Shown here: piece after piece, positions 17,151 through 25,981 of the stretch
How the letters are laid out: every line of letters starts with the position of its first letter
Position numbering within the stretch: position 1 is the first letter of the stretch
Source of the DNA: DTKD01 sp050948905
GTDB taxonomy: Bacteria > Armatimonadota > UBA5829
DNA length: 64,000 bases
Direction of reading: 5' to 3'
Assembly (NCBI GenBank): GCA_050948905.1
Contig: JBMNES010000001.1
Location: 62,001-126,000, forward strand
The notes under the pieces: generated by a model
Seen by the model: only the letters and a program-made list of their open reading frames with translations
Told to the model about the DNA's origin: nothing
Databases searched by the model: none
Made by a program: the position numbers and the translations under genes

Positions 17151-18155
17151 TCACAAGCCAGGATAGAATATAACCGAGAATTGTGGAGATGGGTCCATTC
17201 CCTCGTCGGGTTTATTTACAGGCGCGCGTACCCCCACCCCTATGGTGATCTTCTGTTTCAACACATATCGTGCGCTCGCGTCGATGTATAGCTGTGAGCT
17301 GTGAGTAGTTGTGCCGGCGAGAAGAGGCGTTCCCACAAGCGGGGCGTTGGGATAACGGTCGTCCTGTTGATATCTAAAGGTGAAGCCCAGGGAAGCCGCC
17401 AGATCTCGTGTGACTCCGTAGGTGCTTTGCAGCGAGACTATCAACGTATCGCCGACCTGTACGCCCTGGCTGCCAGAGCCGTATATTTTGCCTGCCAAAA
17501 GCCCTTCGTAGGAGAACCGGCCTCTGGAGTGGGTGTAGCTGGCGGCTAGAAGACCGTTAAGGGTGTTCGTCGAGGGCTGCCAGCCCAGCGGTACCCGTCG
17601 TGAGCCGGGGAAATAGCCTTCGGTGGCCGTGTTCGCCTGATCGAAGCTGGCGTTGTCTTTGCCTGTCGGTAGTTCTATGCCCGCAGCCAGGGCGATTCGA
17701 TTGCTGCGGCGTTTATCCTCCCACAGGATTTTTTTACCGGCAAGCATTATCCCGCCGAGCCCATCGGCATTAGAGGAGGCAGGCAGCCCGCCGATGCTGC
17801 CGCGGACCCTGTTGCGATAGTATGGAATAGAAATTCCTGCAGCCCAGCCATTGTTGTACCCGCGCATCGCACCCACCCTGATCCATCGTAATTTGACGTC
17901 AAGACCGGGCTGAACGTTGACGCCGTCGTGGTTCCAATGGTCGCTGGATACCCCTGAGATATCCACATCTGGAATAATTTTGCCGGGCGCAGGCATCGTG
18001 CCGCCGAGACCGGTTAGCGGAAAGTCCGGCTCGTTATTGATGTAAACAGGGGGGCGGTCCAAAAAACCGCACTCCCCTTCGTCGACCACCCACTGCCCAA
18101 AGCACGGAGCCGCAGGCAAAATCAGCGCAAATAAGAGCAACAAACAGCTTTTCAC
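17151..18155 (-). CDS. Predicted outer-membrane beta-barrel (MetA-pathway/transporter-like)
   Basis: A 334-residue protein with a signal peptide (MKSCLLLLFALILPAAPCFG) and many alternating amphipathic strands (for example WAAGISIPYYRNRV, IALAAGIELPTGK, GVTRDLAASLGFTFRYQQ). AGIELPTGKDN resembles the phenol-degradation MetA-type outer-membrane channel family. The last residue is Leu rather than an aromatic. The function is unknown. Confidence 0.65.
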   Translation of the reverse strand: MKSCLLLLFALILPAAPCFGQWVVDEGECGFLDRPPVYINNEPDFPLTGLGGTMPAPGKIIPDVDISGVSSDHWNHDGVNVQPGLDVKLRWIRVGAMRGYNNGWAAGISIPYYRNRVRGSIGGLPASSNADGLGGIMLAGKKILWEDKRRSNRIALAAGIELPTGKDNASFDQANTATEGYFPGSRRVPLGWQPSTNTLNGLLAASYTHSRGRFSYEGLLAGKIYGSGSQGVQVGDTLIVSLQSTYGVTRDLAASLGFTFRYQQDDRYPNAPLVGTPLLAGTTTHSSQLYIDASARYVLKQKITIGVGVRAPVNKPDEGMDPSPQFSVIFYPGL

Positions 18156-18227
18156 AACCGCACCCCCGGCAGTTTATATACCCGCCGGGCGCACGAAAGG
18201 CCTGATCGTGTCAATAATATTGTCGAT

Positions 18228-18773
18228 TTATTCCATCGGCCAGGTAGAAACTCCGCACTCCGGGCATTCGAGTTCGATTAGATCAAGCGTCGATACAGCC
18301 TTGTCCAAAACCTCATCGAGATTAGCCTCGGTCAGTTCACTCTGCATTTTAAGCTCGCCGAACCTGTCGGACACGAAAATCATCGTGCCCAGGACGCAGT
18401 ATGCGCAAGTAGCCTCGCGGCGCACGTCACTTAAAAGCGGAAATTGAAGATGAAGCGAACCGGTGCAACTCTCAAACTCCTCCAGCGGCTCGGCTGCAAC
18501 AGCGAGTACCTCGGCGTTATCATCTGCAAATTCGTGGTAGCGTCTGTTGATTTCGGCCAGCATCGATAGATCTGCGCTTGAACGGGCATCGAAGAACAGG
18601 ATAATCAGGTTTTTCCTGCCTTTATAATCCATTGGCGATATCTCTGCGTGCTTTGTGGATTGCAGACGGAAGTCAGGAATCATATGCCCGATTGTTAAAC
18701 CCGGCCTTACGTACTGGGCAGTCGACTCTTCGCCAATGGTAATGTCATCTGTGTGTGCACTGTCGTTTCGCAT
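18228..18773 (-). CDS. Redoxin-fold protein lacking the peroxidatic cysteine
   Basis: A 181-residue AhpC/TSA-like thioredoxin-fold protein (PDFRLQSTKHAEISPMDYKG, NLIILFF, FPLLSDVRREATCAYCVLG). Where peroxiredoxins have the catalytic Cys after the first strand, this one reads FFDARSSADLS, so no peroxidatic Cys. A CAYC pair in the middle and CPEC near the C-terminus remain; the latter could bind zinc. GGAGG precedes the ATG at 18773. It may be a non-catalytic or disulfide-active relative. Confidence 0.7.
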   Translation of the reverse strand: MRNDSAHTDDITIGEESTAQYVRPGLTIGHMIPDFRLQSTKHAEISPMDYKGRKNLIILFFDARSSADLSMLAEINRRYHEFADDNAEVLAVAAEPLEEFESCTGSLHLQFPLLSDVRREATCAYCVLGTMIFVSDRFGELKMQSELTEANLDEVLDKAVSTLDLIELECPECGVSTWPME

Positions 18774-18870
18774 TGTCTGGCACCTCCATTTTATTTTCAT
18801 GGTTATATACCCACCCCAGCCACATCTTTTGGAAGGAAAAATGGGTCTTCGGCAATAACGCAGGATTACA

Positions 18871-19905
18871 ATGAAATCGACTCATCATCGGCTGGACGGA
18901 GTTTTGGACATAGCCGGACGCTACAGAGGCGTGCTGGCGTTTGTCGTCGTGCTGCTTTTGGGGGCGTTTTTCACCCCGAAGTTGCCGGCGAGCAATTTGT
19001 CGGTGTTTTTGACCTGGTCGACGCAGCGCGATACCCTGCTCTATTATGCCGAGTATGGTATTTTGGCGGCTGGTATGACGCTGGTTATTCTGACCGCTGG
19101 GATCGATTTGTCGGTTGGTGCGGTGCTGGGATTTTCGGCTACCCTGTTTTCTTTATTGATGATAGGCTACGGCTGGCCTGCTTTGCCCGCGGCGTTGATG
19201 ACGATTCTGGCGGCGAGCGCGATGGGTTCGGTGAGCGGATTTGTGATCGCTCGGTTCCGTATGCAACCGTTTGTCGCGACGCTTGGAATGATGCTGGTGG
19301 CAAGGGGAGCGGCGAAATGGATATGTTCGGGCCAAAAAGTGCAGCCGGGCGCACAGCCGTGGTTCAAAATGCAGACCGGCAAGCCGGAGTTCTTCGACTG
19401 GATGACCTCCCCTGTAAAAGGACTCGGATTGCAGCCTGTGGTGCTGTTGTTTCTTTTGACTATTTTATCGTTGTGGATCGTGGTTAAATATACTCGATTT
19501 GGCCGGCAGCTTTATGCGATTGGCGGAAACGAGGAAGCGACGAGGCTGTCGGGGGTGAGCGTCGGTCGGGTGAAGATCGGCGCTTACATGCTTTGTGCAA
19601 TGACGGCGGGCCTGGCGGGGCTGTGTAATGCAAGCCTTAATACCCTTGGTGATCCGGAAGCAGGTTTCACTTATGAGCTGGACGCGATAGCGGCGGTGGT
19701 TATTGGCGGCAGCAGCCTGGCCGGGGGCAAGGGCGGGATGTTCTTTACCCTGCTGGGTGCGCTGATTATCGCGTATATAAACAAAATATTGAGCCTGAAC
19801 AACTTTGAGGAACCTGCGAAGCTGATGATAAGGGGTGCTCTGATTATAGTGGCGGTCCTGATACAGCAGACGCTGGAGACGGTCGAAAAAAGGAGAGTCA
19901 AATGA
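18871..19905 (+). CDS. Sugar ABC transporter permease (RbsC/XylH family)
   Basis: A 344-residue integral membrane protein with about ten hydrophobic helices. Family motifs are LTAGIDLSVGAVLG, GGNEEATRLSGVSVGRVK (the loop that contacts the ATPase) and AIAAVVIGGSSLAGGKGG. It would import a pentose or similar sugar with the binding protein that follows at a four-base ATGA overlap. No ATPase gene is nearby. Confidence 0.92.
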   Translation: MKSTHHRLDGVLDIAGRYRGVLAFVVVLLLGAFFTPKLPASNLSVFLTWSTQRDTLLYYAEYGILAAGMTLVILTAGIDLSVGAVLGFSATLFSLLMIGYGWPALPAALMTILAASAMGSVSGFVIARFRMQPFVATLGMMLVARGAAKWICSGQKVQPGAQPWFKMQTGKPEFFDWMTSPVKGLGLQPVVLLFLLTILSLWIVVKYTRFGRQLYAIGGNEEATRLSGVSVGRVKIGAYMLCAMTAGLAGLCNASLNTLGDPEAGFTYELDAIAAVVIGGSSLAGGKGGMFFTLLGALIIAYINKILSLNNFEEPAKLMIRGALIIVAVLIQQTLETVEKRRVK

Positions 19906-20852
19906 AAAAATATATCTTGATGGCCGTGATAATCGCTGCATTGGCGTTGGCCGGCTGCGGAGCGAAGAAGTCATCCACGCAGTCGACTGTGCAGTATGTG
20001 ATCGGTATGAGCCAGTGTAACCTCGGCGAGCCGTGGCGTGTGCAGATGAACAGCGACCTCAAGGAAGCTGCTGCTAAGCACCCTGAGATCAAGATGATAT
20101 TTAAAGACGCTCAGAATAATACAACCACGCAGCAGTCGCAGGTGAAAGAACTCGTCGACCAGAGGGTGGACCTGATTATCATAAGCCCAAAAGAGGCGCT
20201 TCCTCTCACTAAACCCGTCGCCGACGCGATGGCTGCCGGGATTCCTGTGATCGTGCTGGACAGACGAGTGGAGGGGGATAAATATACCTGTTTTATCGGC
20301 GGGAATAACGAGCTTATCGGTGAGCAGGCGGGCAAGTATATGGTGAAGATCCTCGGCGGCAAGGGCAATATCGTGGAGCTGAAAGGGCTTATGACCAGCA
20401 CCCCCGCGGTGGAGCGCCATAATGGGTTTATGAAGGGGATTAAAGGTTCAAAAATTAAAGTGATCTACTCCGCCGACTGCCACTGGCTTGAGCCGGATGC
20501 TCGAAGAGAGATGGCTTCGGCGCTGACTCGATTCCCTGGCGAAGGAGATATTGATGCTGTTTATGCTCATAACGACCCCAGCGCACATGGTGCATATACC
20601 GCGGCCAAACTGGAGGGCAAAGGCAGGGAGAAAAAGATTAAATTCATCGGAATTGATGCGCTGCCTCACGAAGGTGTAGCCTATGTTAAAGAAGGGCTTC
20701 TCACCGCCACGTTCCAATACCCAACGGGCGGGACAGAGGCTATTGAAACCGCTTTGAAGATTCTGAAGGCAGAAGAGGTGGATAAGGATATTATCCTGGG
20801 CACCAGAGTCTTTACAGCGGAAAACGTGAACGATGGCGGGGAGGCGTTGTAG
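19902..20852 (+). CDS. Periplasmic sugar-binding lipoprotein (RbsB-like)
   Basis: A 316-residue class-B periplasmic binding protein. The lipobox LALAGC puts the lipid on Cys 19. IGMSQCNLGEPWRVQMNSD, DLIIISPKEA, IPVIVLDRRV and the hinge DAVYAHNDPSAHGAY are typical of the ribose/galactose group. It is cotranscribed with the permease. The ligand is unknown. Confidence 0.92.
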   Translation: MKKYILMAVIIAALALAGCGAKKSSTQSTVQYVIGMSQCNLGEPWRVQMNSDLKEAAAKHPEIKMIFKDAQNNTTTQQSQVKELVDQRVDLIIISPKEALPLTKPVADAMAAGIPVIVLDRRVEGDKYTCFIGGNNELIGEQAGKYMVKILGGKGNIVELKGLMTSTPAVERHNGFMKGIKGSKIKVIYSADCHWLEPDARREMASALTRFPGEGDIDAVYAHNDPSAHGAYTAAKLEGKGREKKIKFIGIDALPHEGVAYVKEGLLTATFQYPTGGTEAIETALKILKAEEVDKDIILGTRVFTAENVNDGGEAL

Positions 20853-20872
20853 GTAATTTTTAGCCGGATAAC

Positions 20873-20902
20873 GAGGCGGCGATTCGGAGATCGCCGCCTA
20901 TC
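20873..20902. repeat. Dispersed palindromic repeat, family A
   Basis: AGGCGGCGAT and ATCGCCGCCT form a perfect 10-bp stem around TCGGAG. The same unit recurs at 36.8, 44.6-44.8, 50.1 and 56.5 kb. Here it lies just after the sugar-binding protein stop and could stabilise or end that transcript. Confidence 0.85.
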
Positions 20903-20913
20903 AAAGAAGGGAA

Positions 20914-21010
20914 AAAGCAGATTTCTCGCTTTGCTCGAAATGACGGGGAAGGGTGCTCGAAATGACGGGGAAGGGTGCTCGAAATGACGGGGATGGGTGC
21001 TCGAAATGAC
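20914..21010. repeat. Family B repeat followed by 22-bp tandem repeats
   Basis: A copy of the repeat AGCAGATTTCTCGC...TCGAAATGAC begins at 20916. Its last part is then repeated in tandem: unit TGCTCGAAATGACGGGGAAG plus GG, about 3.5 copies at 20932-21010. No gene is seen here. Confidence 0.85.
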
Positions 21011-21023
21011 AAAGGTTGGTACG

Positions 21024-21178
21024 TGATCCTGCGACTTCGCGCAGGATGACTAATATCGGAAGCACAGGATGACCTGGTAAATGAGCAGGACGACCTCGTA
21101 AACGCGCAGGATGACACGGTAAGTGCACAGGCTGGCGTGGTAAGAGCGCAGGATCACAGGGTAAGACCGCAGGGTGGC
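21024..21178. repeat. Family C palindrome and 21-bp degenerate tandem repeats
   Basis: A palindrome ATCCTGCG...CGCAGGAT (21025-21046) runs into seven degenerate copies of GCGCAGGATGACnnGGTAA (period about 21, 21039-21178). They end seven bases from the kinase stop codon. The 332-base gap 20853-21184 holds only repeats. Confidence 0.8.
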
Positions 21179-21184
21179 ATTAAA

Positions 21185-22822
21185 TCAGTCTGATGGGTCG
21201 AATGGAATGCCGGTGGTGTCGCCTCTTGGTCTGTTTTCGTCGGGGGCAGTCGTGTTCTGAGTAGCCGACGGCGGAGGGGCGGCGGTCGAGGCAGCGTCTT
21301 CGGTTTGGGCGCCCAGATAGCTTAGTCTGTTGCGGGCGGCGATAGCGTATTGGTCGTTGCCGCCGTGCTCCACAGCCTTTTTATAATTCTCTATTGCCTC
21401 AGCCCTGCGACCACTGCGATCTTTTGAATATGCCAGATAATAGTAGCCTTCGGGAGCTTGTGGGCGCATTTTTATCAATTCCTGAGCTTCAATTTCCAGT
21501 GCGGCGAAGTTACCTTGCTGCGACGTATGGTATGCACGGTTAATCAAGGCTTTGTATATACTCTCCCCGGCGTCTTTTGCCTCTTGAGAGTCAGGGGAGA
21601 CTCGAATAGCAGATCTCCACTTCTCGATTGCCGCGTCAATTTTACCCTGCTTATATAATTTGTCCGCATCGACGAGATATTGACGGGCGTGCTCGCTGGT
21701 TACCGATGTCTGATAACTACCATAAGCGAGATTTACAGCCCAGACTGCGAAGACGAGCAGGCCGGCGACCGCGATCACCAGCAGGAATATGCCGAGAAAA
21801 TTGCGCGTCTCCGAGCTGAGCAGCGGCTTGGGTGGCGTCGGGATGTGTGATGGCGCCTGCGGAAAAGGCTGCGAGAACGGATCAGGCACTGACTGTGGAG
21901 GCTGATAAGCTCCCGGAGGCTGCTGTGAGGTCCCACCAATTGGGGTCGGATATGCCCCGGTTTGTGCGAATGGGTCAGCCACATTGCCATTCATAAATTG
22001 GCCGGTAAACTGCTGATGTTGCAGATCCTCTGCCATCTCGTCAGCGGATGAGTAACGCGCGGCCGGGTCTTTTTGCATGGCCTTTCGAATAACAGCCGAC
22101 AGCCACGGCGGAGCACCAGGCGGCGCAGCGGGGTCGAGGTTCATTATGTTGTAGGTCACAGTGACTATACTATCACCAGAAAATGGTTTCGAGCCGGCGA
22201 TCATTTCGTAAAGCATAACCCCAAGTGAAAAGATATCCGACCGGGCATCTATGTCTTTTCCGGATACCTGTTCCGGGGACATATAACTCGGCGTGCCGAA
22301 GACCTGGCCGTTTTGTGTAATCGGGGATTCTCCGAGCAATCGCGCTATGCCGAAGTCGGTGAGTTTGCAGTAGCCGCCGGGGAGAATCTGCACGTTGTCC
22401 GGCTTTATATCGCGATGGACGACGCCGTTTTGGTGTGCGTAGGATAGCGCAGAGCACAGTTGCAGGGTATAGTGAATCGCGTCTTTTATGGACAACGGAC
22501 CGCCGGCTTGCATCGCCTCTCTGAGGTTCTGGCCTTCGAGGAACTCCATGGCAATGAAGTGGCGATCGTTCTCCTGGCCGACTTCATAAATTGTGACTAT
22601 ATTTGGATGTGCGAGTTTGCCGGCAGCCTTACCCTCACGTCGGAAGCGTTCGATTCGTTCTCTTCGCTGCGCACCCTGCACATTTGGTGGTATCCATAGC
22701 TCTTTTAGCGCCACGCGGCGATTGAGAGTGGGGTCGATGGCTTCGTAGACGATGTCATTTGAGCGCGCGATCTCCCTGATGATCTCATATTTGCCGAGAG
22801 TGTTGGTGGAGCCGGTGGACAA
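21185..22822 (-). CDS. Membrane Ser/Thr protein kinase with C-terminal TPRs and unusual P-loop
   Basis: A 545-residue Hanks-type kinase. The kinase domain spans about residues 10-270: Lys 40 in VALKEL, HRDIKPDN at 136-143, DFG at 156-158, and TPSYMSPEQ. A Pro/Gln-rich linker (285-335), one membrane helix (about 342-364) and TPR-like helices (about 380-525) follow. The glycine-rich loop is replaced by IARSNDIVYEA, with no glycine. Start is TTG with GAGG eight bases upstream, five bases after the PP2C gene. It is the last gene of the six-gene FHA/VWA operon. Confidence 0.93.
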   Translation of the reverse strand: MSTGSTNTLGKYEIIREIARSNDIVYEAIDPTLNRRVALKELWIPPNVQGAQRRERIERFRREGKAAGKLAHPNIVTIYEVGQENDRHFIAMEFLEGQNLREAMQAGGPLSIKDAIHYTLQLCSALSYAHQNGVVHRDIKPDNVQILPGGYCKLTDFGIARLLGESPITQNGQVFGTPSYMSPEQVSGKDIDARSDIFSLGVMLYEMIAGSKPFSGDSIVTVTYNIMNLDPAAPPGAPPWLSAVIRKAMQKDPAARYSSADEMAEDLQHQQFTGQFMNGNVADPFAQTGAYPTPIGGTSQQPPGAYQPPQSVPDPFSQPFPQAPSHIPTPPKPLLSSETRNFLGIFLLVIAVAGLLVFAVWAVNLAYGSYQTSVTSEHARQYLVDADKLYKQGKIDAAIEKWRSAIRVSPDSQEAKDAGESIYKALINRAYHTSQQGNFAALEIEAQELIKMRPQAPEGYYYLAYSKDRSGRRAEAIENYKKAVEHGGNDQYAIAARNRLSYLGAQTEDAASTAAPPPSATQNTTAPDENRPRGDTTGIPFDPSD

Positions 22823-22826
22823 TTAT

Positions 22827-23717
22827 CTAACCTCGGCCTCCGAAGACGCCCCAGCCCTTTTTCTTTGGCTGCTTTTCGTGGATATCAAGTATTTTGATAA
22901 TGAGGGCGGTGCAGTTGTCGCGGCCTCCGCGCTCGCGGGCGAGTTCTATGAGGTCCCAGGCGGCTTGTGAGGGGGAGCCGTTCTCCATCGCCTGCTTCAT
23001 CTCATCTATGTTGACCTCGTTAGATAGCCCGTCTGAGCACAGCAGATATTGATCCCCTGGCTTGATGGTTTCAGTGAAAATGTCGACTTCGACGGATGGC
23101 GCGTTGCCGATTGAGCGGGTAATGACGTTCTTGAACGGAGACAACTCAGCGTCTGCAAGGGTGAGTGCGCCTCGCTGAACCTGCTCGTAAACCCAGGAGT
23201 GATCGTTGGTGAGTTGTTCGATATTGCCCTGCCGGAGCCTGTAGCATCGACTGTCGCCAACCTGGGCGATGTAGGCCTCTTCGCCTCGAATTATCATAGC
23301 GGTTATGGTTGTGCCCATCCCTTTACGTTCGATTATTGCCTGGGCGAGATCATAAATCAGCCCATTTGCATATTGAACCGCCGCACGCAGGGAATCTTCG
23401 ACTGCGATAGATTTGTCGGCATAATAGGCTCGGATAACCGTTTTAAGCGCGATTTCGCTGGCAATCTGACCCGCCGCATGTCCGCCCATTCCGTCCGCTA
23501 CGCCGTAAAAAGCGCCTTTTGTGGCGAGAGTCTTTTCATCATCAGGCAGGAAGAACTCGAATTTGTCCTCGTTGTTTTCGCGAACGCAGCCGAGATCGGT
23601 CTTTGCGCCAATAAGGGTATCGACTGTGATCTCCCTGGCTTTGTTTGCCAACTCCTCCCATTTCTGGGCAAGCTCGGCTGTGTTGATTTTGGCGGTTATC
23701 TCGCGGTCTTCGGCCAC
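22827..23717 (-). CDS. PP2C-type Ser/Thr protein phosphatase
   Basis: A 296-residue cytosolic phosphatase. All metal-binding motifs are present: VRENNEDKFEF, VADGMGGHAAG, GDSRCYRLR, LLCSDGLS and RGGRDNCTALI. The first 35 residues are an extra helical segment; the C-terminus is Lys/Gly-rich. It begins with GTG one base after the FHA gene stop and is followed five bases later by the kinase. It should reverse that kinase's phosphorylations. Confidence 0.95.
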   Translation of the reverse strand: MAEDREITAKINTAELAQKWEELANKAREITVDTLIGAKTDLGCVRENNEDKFEFFLPDDEKTLATKGAFYGVADGMGGHAAGQIASEIALKTVIRAYYADKSIAVEDSLRAAVQYANGLIYDLAQAIIERKGMGTTITAMIIRGEEAYIAQVGDSRCYRLRQGNIEQLTNDHSWVYEQVQRGALTLADAELSPFKNVITRSIGNAPSVEVDIFTETIKPGDQYLLCSDGLSNEVNIDEMKQAMENGSPSQAAWDLIELARERGGRDNCTALIIKILDIHEKQPKKKGWGVFGGRG

Positions 23718-23718
23718 G

Positions 23719-24606
23719 TTACGCTACCTCGAATCTAAAGGTTGTCTGACCAAGTGTGATCTCGTCGCCGTCGTGCAAGTCGCATGGGGAATCGATCTCC
23801 AGTCTTTCACCATTTACTGCGGTGCCATTGGTGCTGCCGATATCCGTGATGGTAAATACGCCGTGGACATGTTCAATGTCGGCATGTCTGCCGGAACAAT
23901 ACGGGTCCGGGATCCGGATTTCGTTGTCGGCTTCGCGCCGGCCGATGGTGTTGATGCCATCGTGAATATCGAAGCTTAAAACGCCGTCTTTGGAGACGAT
24001 TCTGGCGACGGGAGCCGGGGACTCCTCGACCTCTTCGTCCCATTCGACAGCGACTTCGGACGGCGCGTCCTGTTCTTCCTGCTCTTCAGGGTCGGATAGC
24101 AGGGTGGCAGGGGCGTCGTATTTCAATACGAAGCTGCCAAACATCACCTCGCTGCCGTCTTTTAGCTCGAATCTTTCACCTGCCGCCACTTTTTGCCCAT
24201 CGACCAGGGTGCCGTTGGTGCTGCCGTTGTCGGTTACGAACGCGCCGCCGCTGTCGACAGTAATAGTCGCATGGCTGCGGGAGACGGTGTTATGCGACAG
24301 CAAAATATCCGCGTTTTCTCGACCAACGGAGTTCTCGCCGATGTGGAGCATAAACTCGCGGGCGCCGTCCGTGGTGAGCAGTTTGCCGTAATCCGGCTGC
24401 TCTGCGTCCACTGCAACGCCGGTCGGCTCGGAGCCTAGTAGAAAGCCGCAGTCTATGCAGTAGGTCTCAGATGGCGGGTTCGGGGTGCGACAGACCGGGC
24501 AGTCGACGTTCATCGCCATCTGCGTCGCTTCTGAGGCTGGCGCCGAGATCATTTGTGTGGAATCATCGACTTCGATGACTCCGATTGCGGTTTTGTCCAT
24601 ATCCAT
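23719..24606 (-). CDS. Double FHA-domain protein with zinc ribbon
   Basis: A 295-residue protein. The N-terminal tail (1-30) has three candidate phosphothreonines (T6, T17, T28), two in the context TQM. A CPVC...CIDC zinc ribbon follows (about 35-53). FHA 1 (about 80-165) has VGREN, SRSHA and GSTNGT; FHA 2 (about 205-293) has IGRRE, SGRHA and GSTNGT. Both retain the pThr-binding residues. Its ATG overlaps the VWA stop by one base (TGATG). Confidence 0.92.
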   Translation of the reverse strand: MDMDKTAIGVIEVDDSTQMISAPASEATQMAMNVDCPVCRTPNPPSETYCIDCGFLLGSEPTGVAVDAEQPDYGKLLTTDGAREFMLHIGENSVGRENADILLSHNTVSRSHATITVDSGGAFVTDNGSTNGTLVDGQKVAAGERFELKDGSEVMFGSFVLKYDAPATLLSDPEEQEEQDAPSEVAVEWDEEVEESPAPVARIVSKDGVLSFDIHDGINTIGRREADNEIRIPDPYCSGRHADIEHVHGVFTITDIGSTNGTAVNGERLEIDSPCDLHDGDEITLGQTTFRFEVA

Positions 24607-25964
24607 CAGCTTTTCCCCCGGTCGAGGTCGATAATTGTACCCATCAGGGTCTTTTCTGCGCCGCCGCCCTGCTTGATCTGGTCGATGGCGTTTTGTATCT
24701 CGTGGGCCTGCATTGTTTTGCCCTGATCCATAAGCATCATCTGAGTCTTTTCGAGTTCGCGGATGGCATCGGCAGGGGAGACCTGCTGCGTGCGCATGCC
24801 CATTACGGTCTTTTCGAGGTTGCGGGAAGCCTCAGCGACCTCGATTTCACGAAGGACCTGGTCGTTGACGCCAGTCGCAATAAGCTCTTCATCGGGTGTG
24901 AACTCGACGATGACATCCGCCGATACGGACTCGGCGCCGGCGGTTAAAGAATCGTCGTAGACTACTTCCACCTTTGCGACGCGATATATTCCGCCGGGCC
25001 TGTTGCCCAGTTCCAGCTCAATTATCGCCGTCTGAGTCTGGCCGCGTTCGAGGTCGGCGAGGGTTACCTCAGCCGAGCGATGGCCAAACGTGGGCAGTTT
25101 ATTGTATATTTGCCTCACCTGCACCCATCGCGACGTGTGTACGCGCATTTTGACGTTGCGCGCGACAACATTCATCAAAGTCTCAAGCTCTTTTCGGAAG
25201 ATTTCAGGGATAAGCTCCGGTCGTGTGATGTAGTAGTAGTTGCCGCCGCTGCGCTTGGCGATTGAGGCGAGCAGTTCCTCGTTGTAGTCCATTCCGAAAC
25301 CGAGCGCGGTGAGGGTGATGCCGCGGGATTTCTGCTCGGCGACCTGGCCGACTATCGAAGAAAAGTCCTTGATTCCCGCTGTGGGTTCGCCATCGGTGAA
25401 GAGCAAGGCGCGATTGACATAACCCGGCGACGAAACCGACGCGATCTGGCTGGAGCCGAGTTGGATGCCGCCGTAGAGGTCGGTCGTATTGCCGACCTGG
25501 AGCATATCTATATGCTGCTTAATCAGTTGCTTGTTGACCACACGGCGGGCGGGCATGATCACCTCGGCCTGATCGGTGAATGCCACGATAGATAGCACGT
25601 CGGTGGGTTCGAGCAAGTCGACCACGTAGGAGCAGGCTCGCTTCATATACTCCATCGGCGGGCCTTCCATAGAGCCGGAACGGTCGAGGATAAGGCAGAG
25701 ATTCAAAGGCATTCGCGCGCCCATCACCGCACCGGTGCCTGTTATCTGTACGAGCACGTGGTTGCGGGTGTTGGCGGTAGGCAGGGCGTATTTGTTTTCT
25801 GGGGTGCACTCGACTGTGATAGCCTGTTGGCTGCCCGCCATTTGCGTGCGATTCATATCCTGTGAAAACGCGCCTCCGGACATCTGGGTGGCGTTTGGAT
25901 CAAAACCGCCTATCTGCGTCCTGTTCGGATCGTCCGGCGGGATCATCTGTGTTTTGTCGTTCAT
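24606..25964 (-). CDS. VWA-domain protein with repeated Thr-Gln motifs
   Basis: A 452-residue soluble protein. The N-terminal tail has Thr 5, 16, 26 and 40, each in TQM or TQI. The VWA domain (about 88-260) has the MIDAS residues in DRSGSMEG, TTDLYGG and FTDGEPTAG. A beta-rich domain follows (about 265-370), then a helical tail containing EKTVMG, EKTQMM, GKTMQA and EKTLMG. The threonines are good candidates for the operon's kinase and the FHA domains. ATG at 25964 has GGAG six bases upstream; a TTG at 25985 is an alternative. Confidence 0.9.
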   Translation of the reverse strand: MNDKTQMIPPDDPNRTQIGGFDPNATQMSGGAFSQDMNRTQMAGSQQAITVECTPENKYALPTANTRNHVLVQITGTGAVMGARMPLNLCLILDRSGSMEGPPMEYMKRACSYVVDLLEPTDVLSIVAFTDQAEVIMPARRVVNKQLIKQHIDMLQVGNTTDLYGGIQLGSSQIASVSSPGYVNRALLFTDGEPTAGIKDFSSIVGQVAEQKSRGITLTALGFGMDYNEELLASIAKRSGGNYYYITRPELIPEIFRKELETLMNVVARNVKMRVHTSRWVQVRQIYNKLPTFGHRSAEVTLADLERGQTQTAIIELELGNRPGGIYRVAKVEVVYDDSLTAGAESVSADVIVEFTPDEELIATGVNDQVLREIEVAEASRNLEKTVMGMRTQQVSPADAIRELEKTQMMLMDQGKTMQAHEIQNAIDQIKQGGGAEKTLMGTIIDLDRGKS

Positions 25965-25981
25965 CTCCTTCTCCGCTCCGA

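Noticed and set aside
18228..18773. Selenocysteine at the redoxin active site
   Set aside because: The frame has no in-frame UGA there; the residue is simply absent.
20932..21178. CRISPR array
   Set aside because: Units are directly tandem with no unique spacers of 30 bases or so, and no cas genes are nearby.
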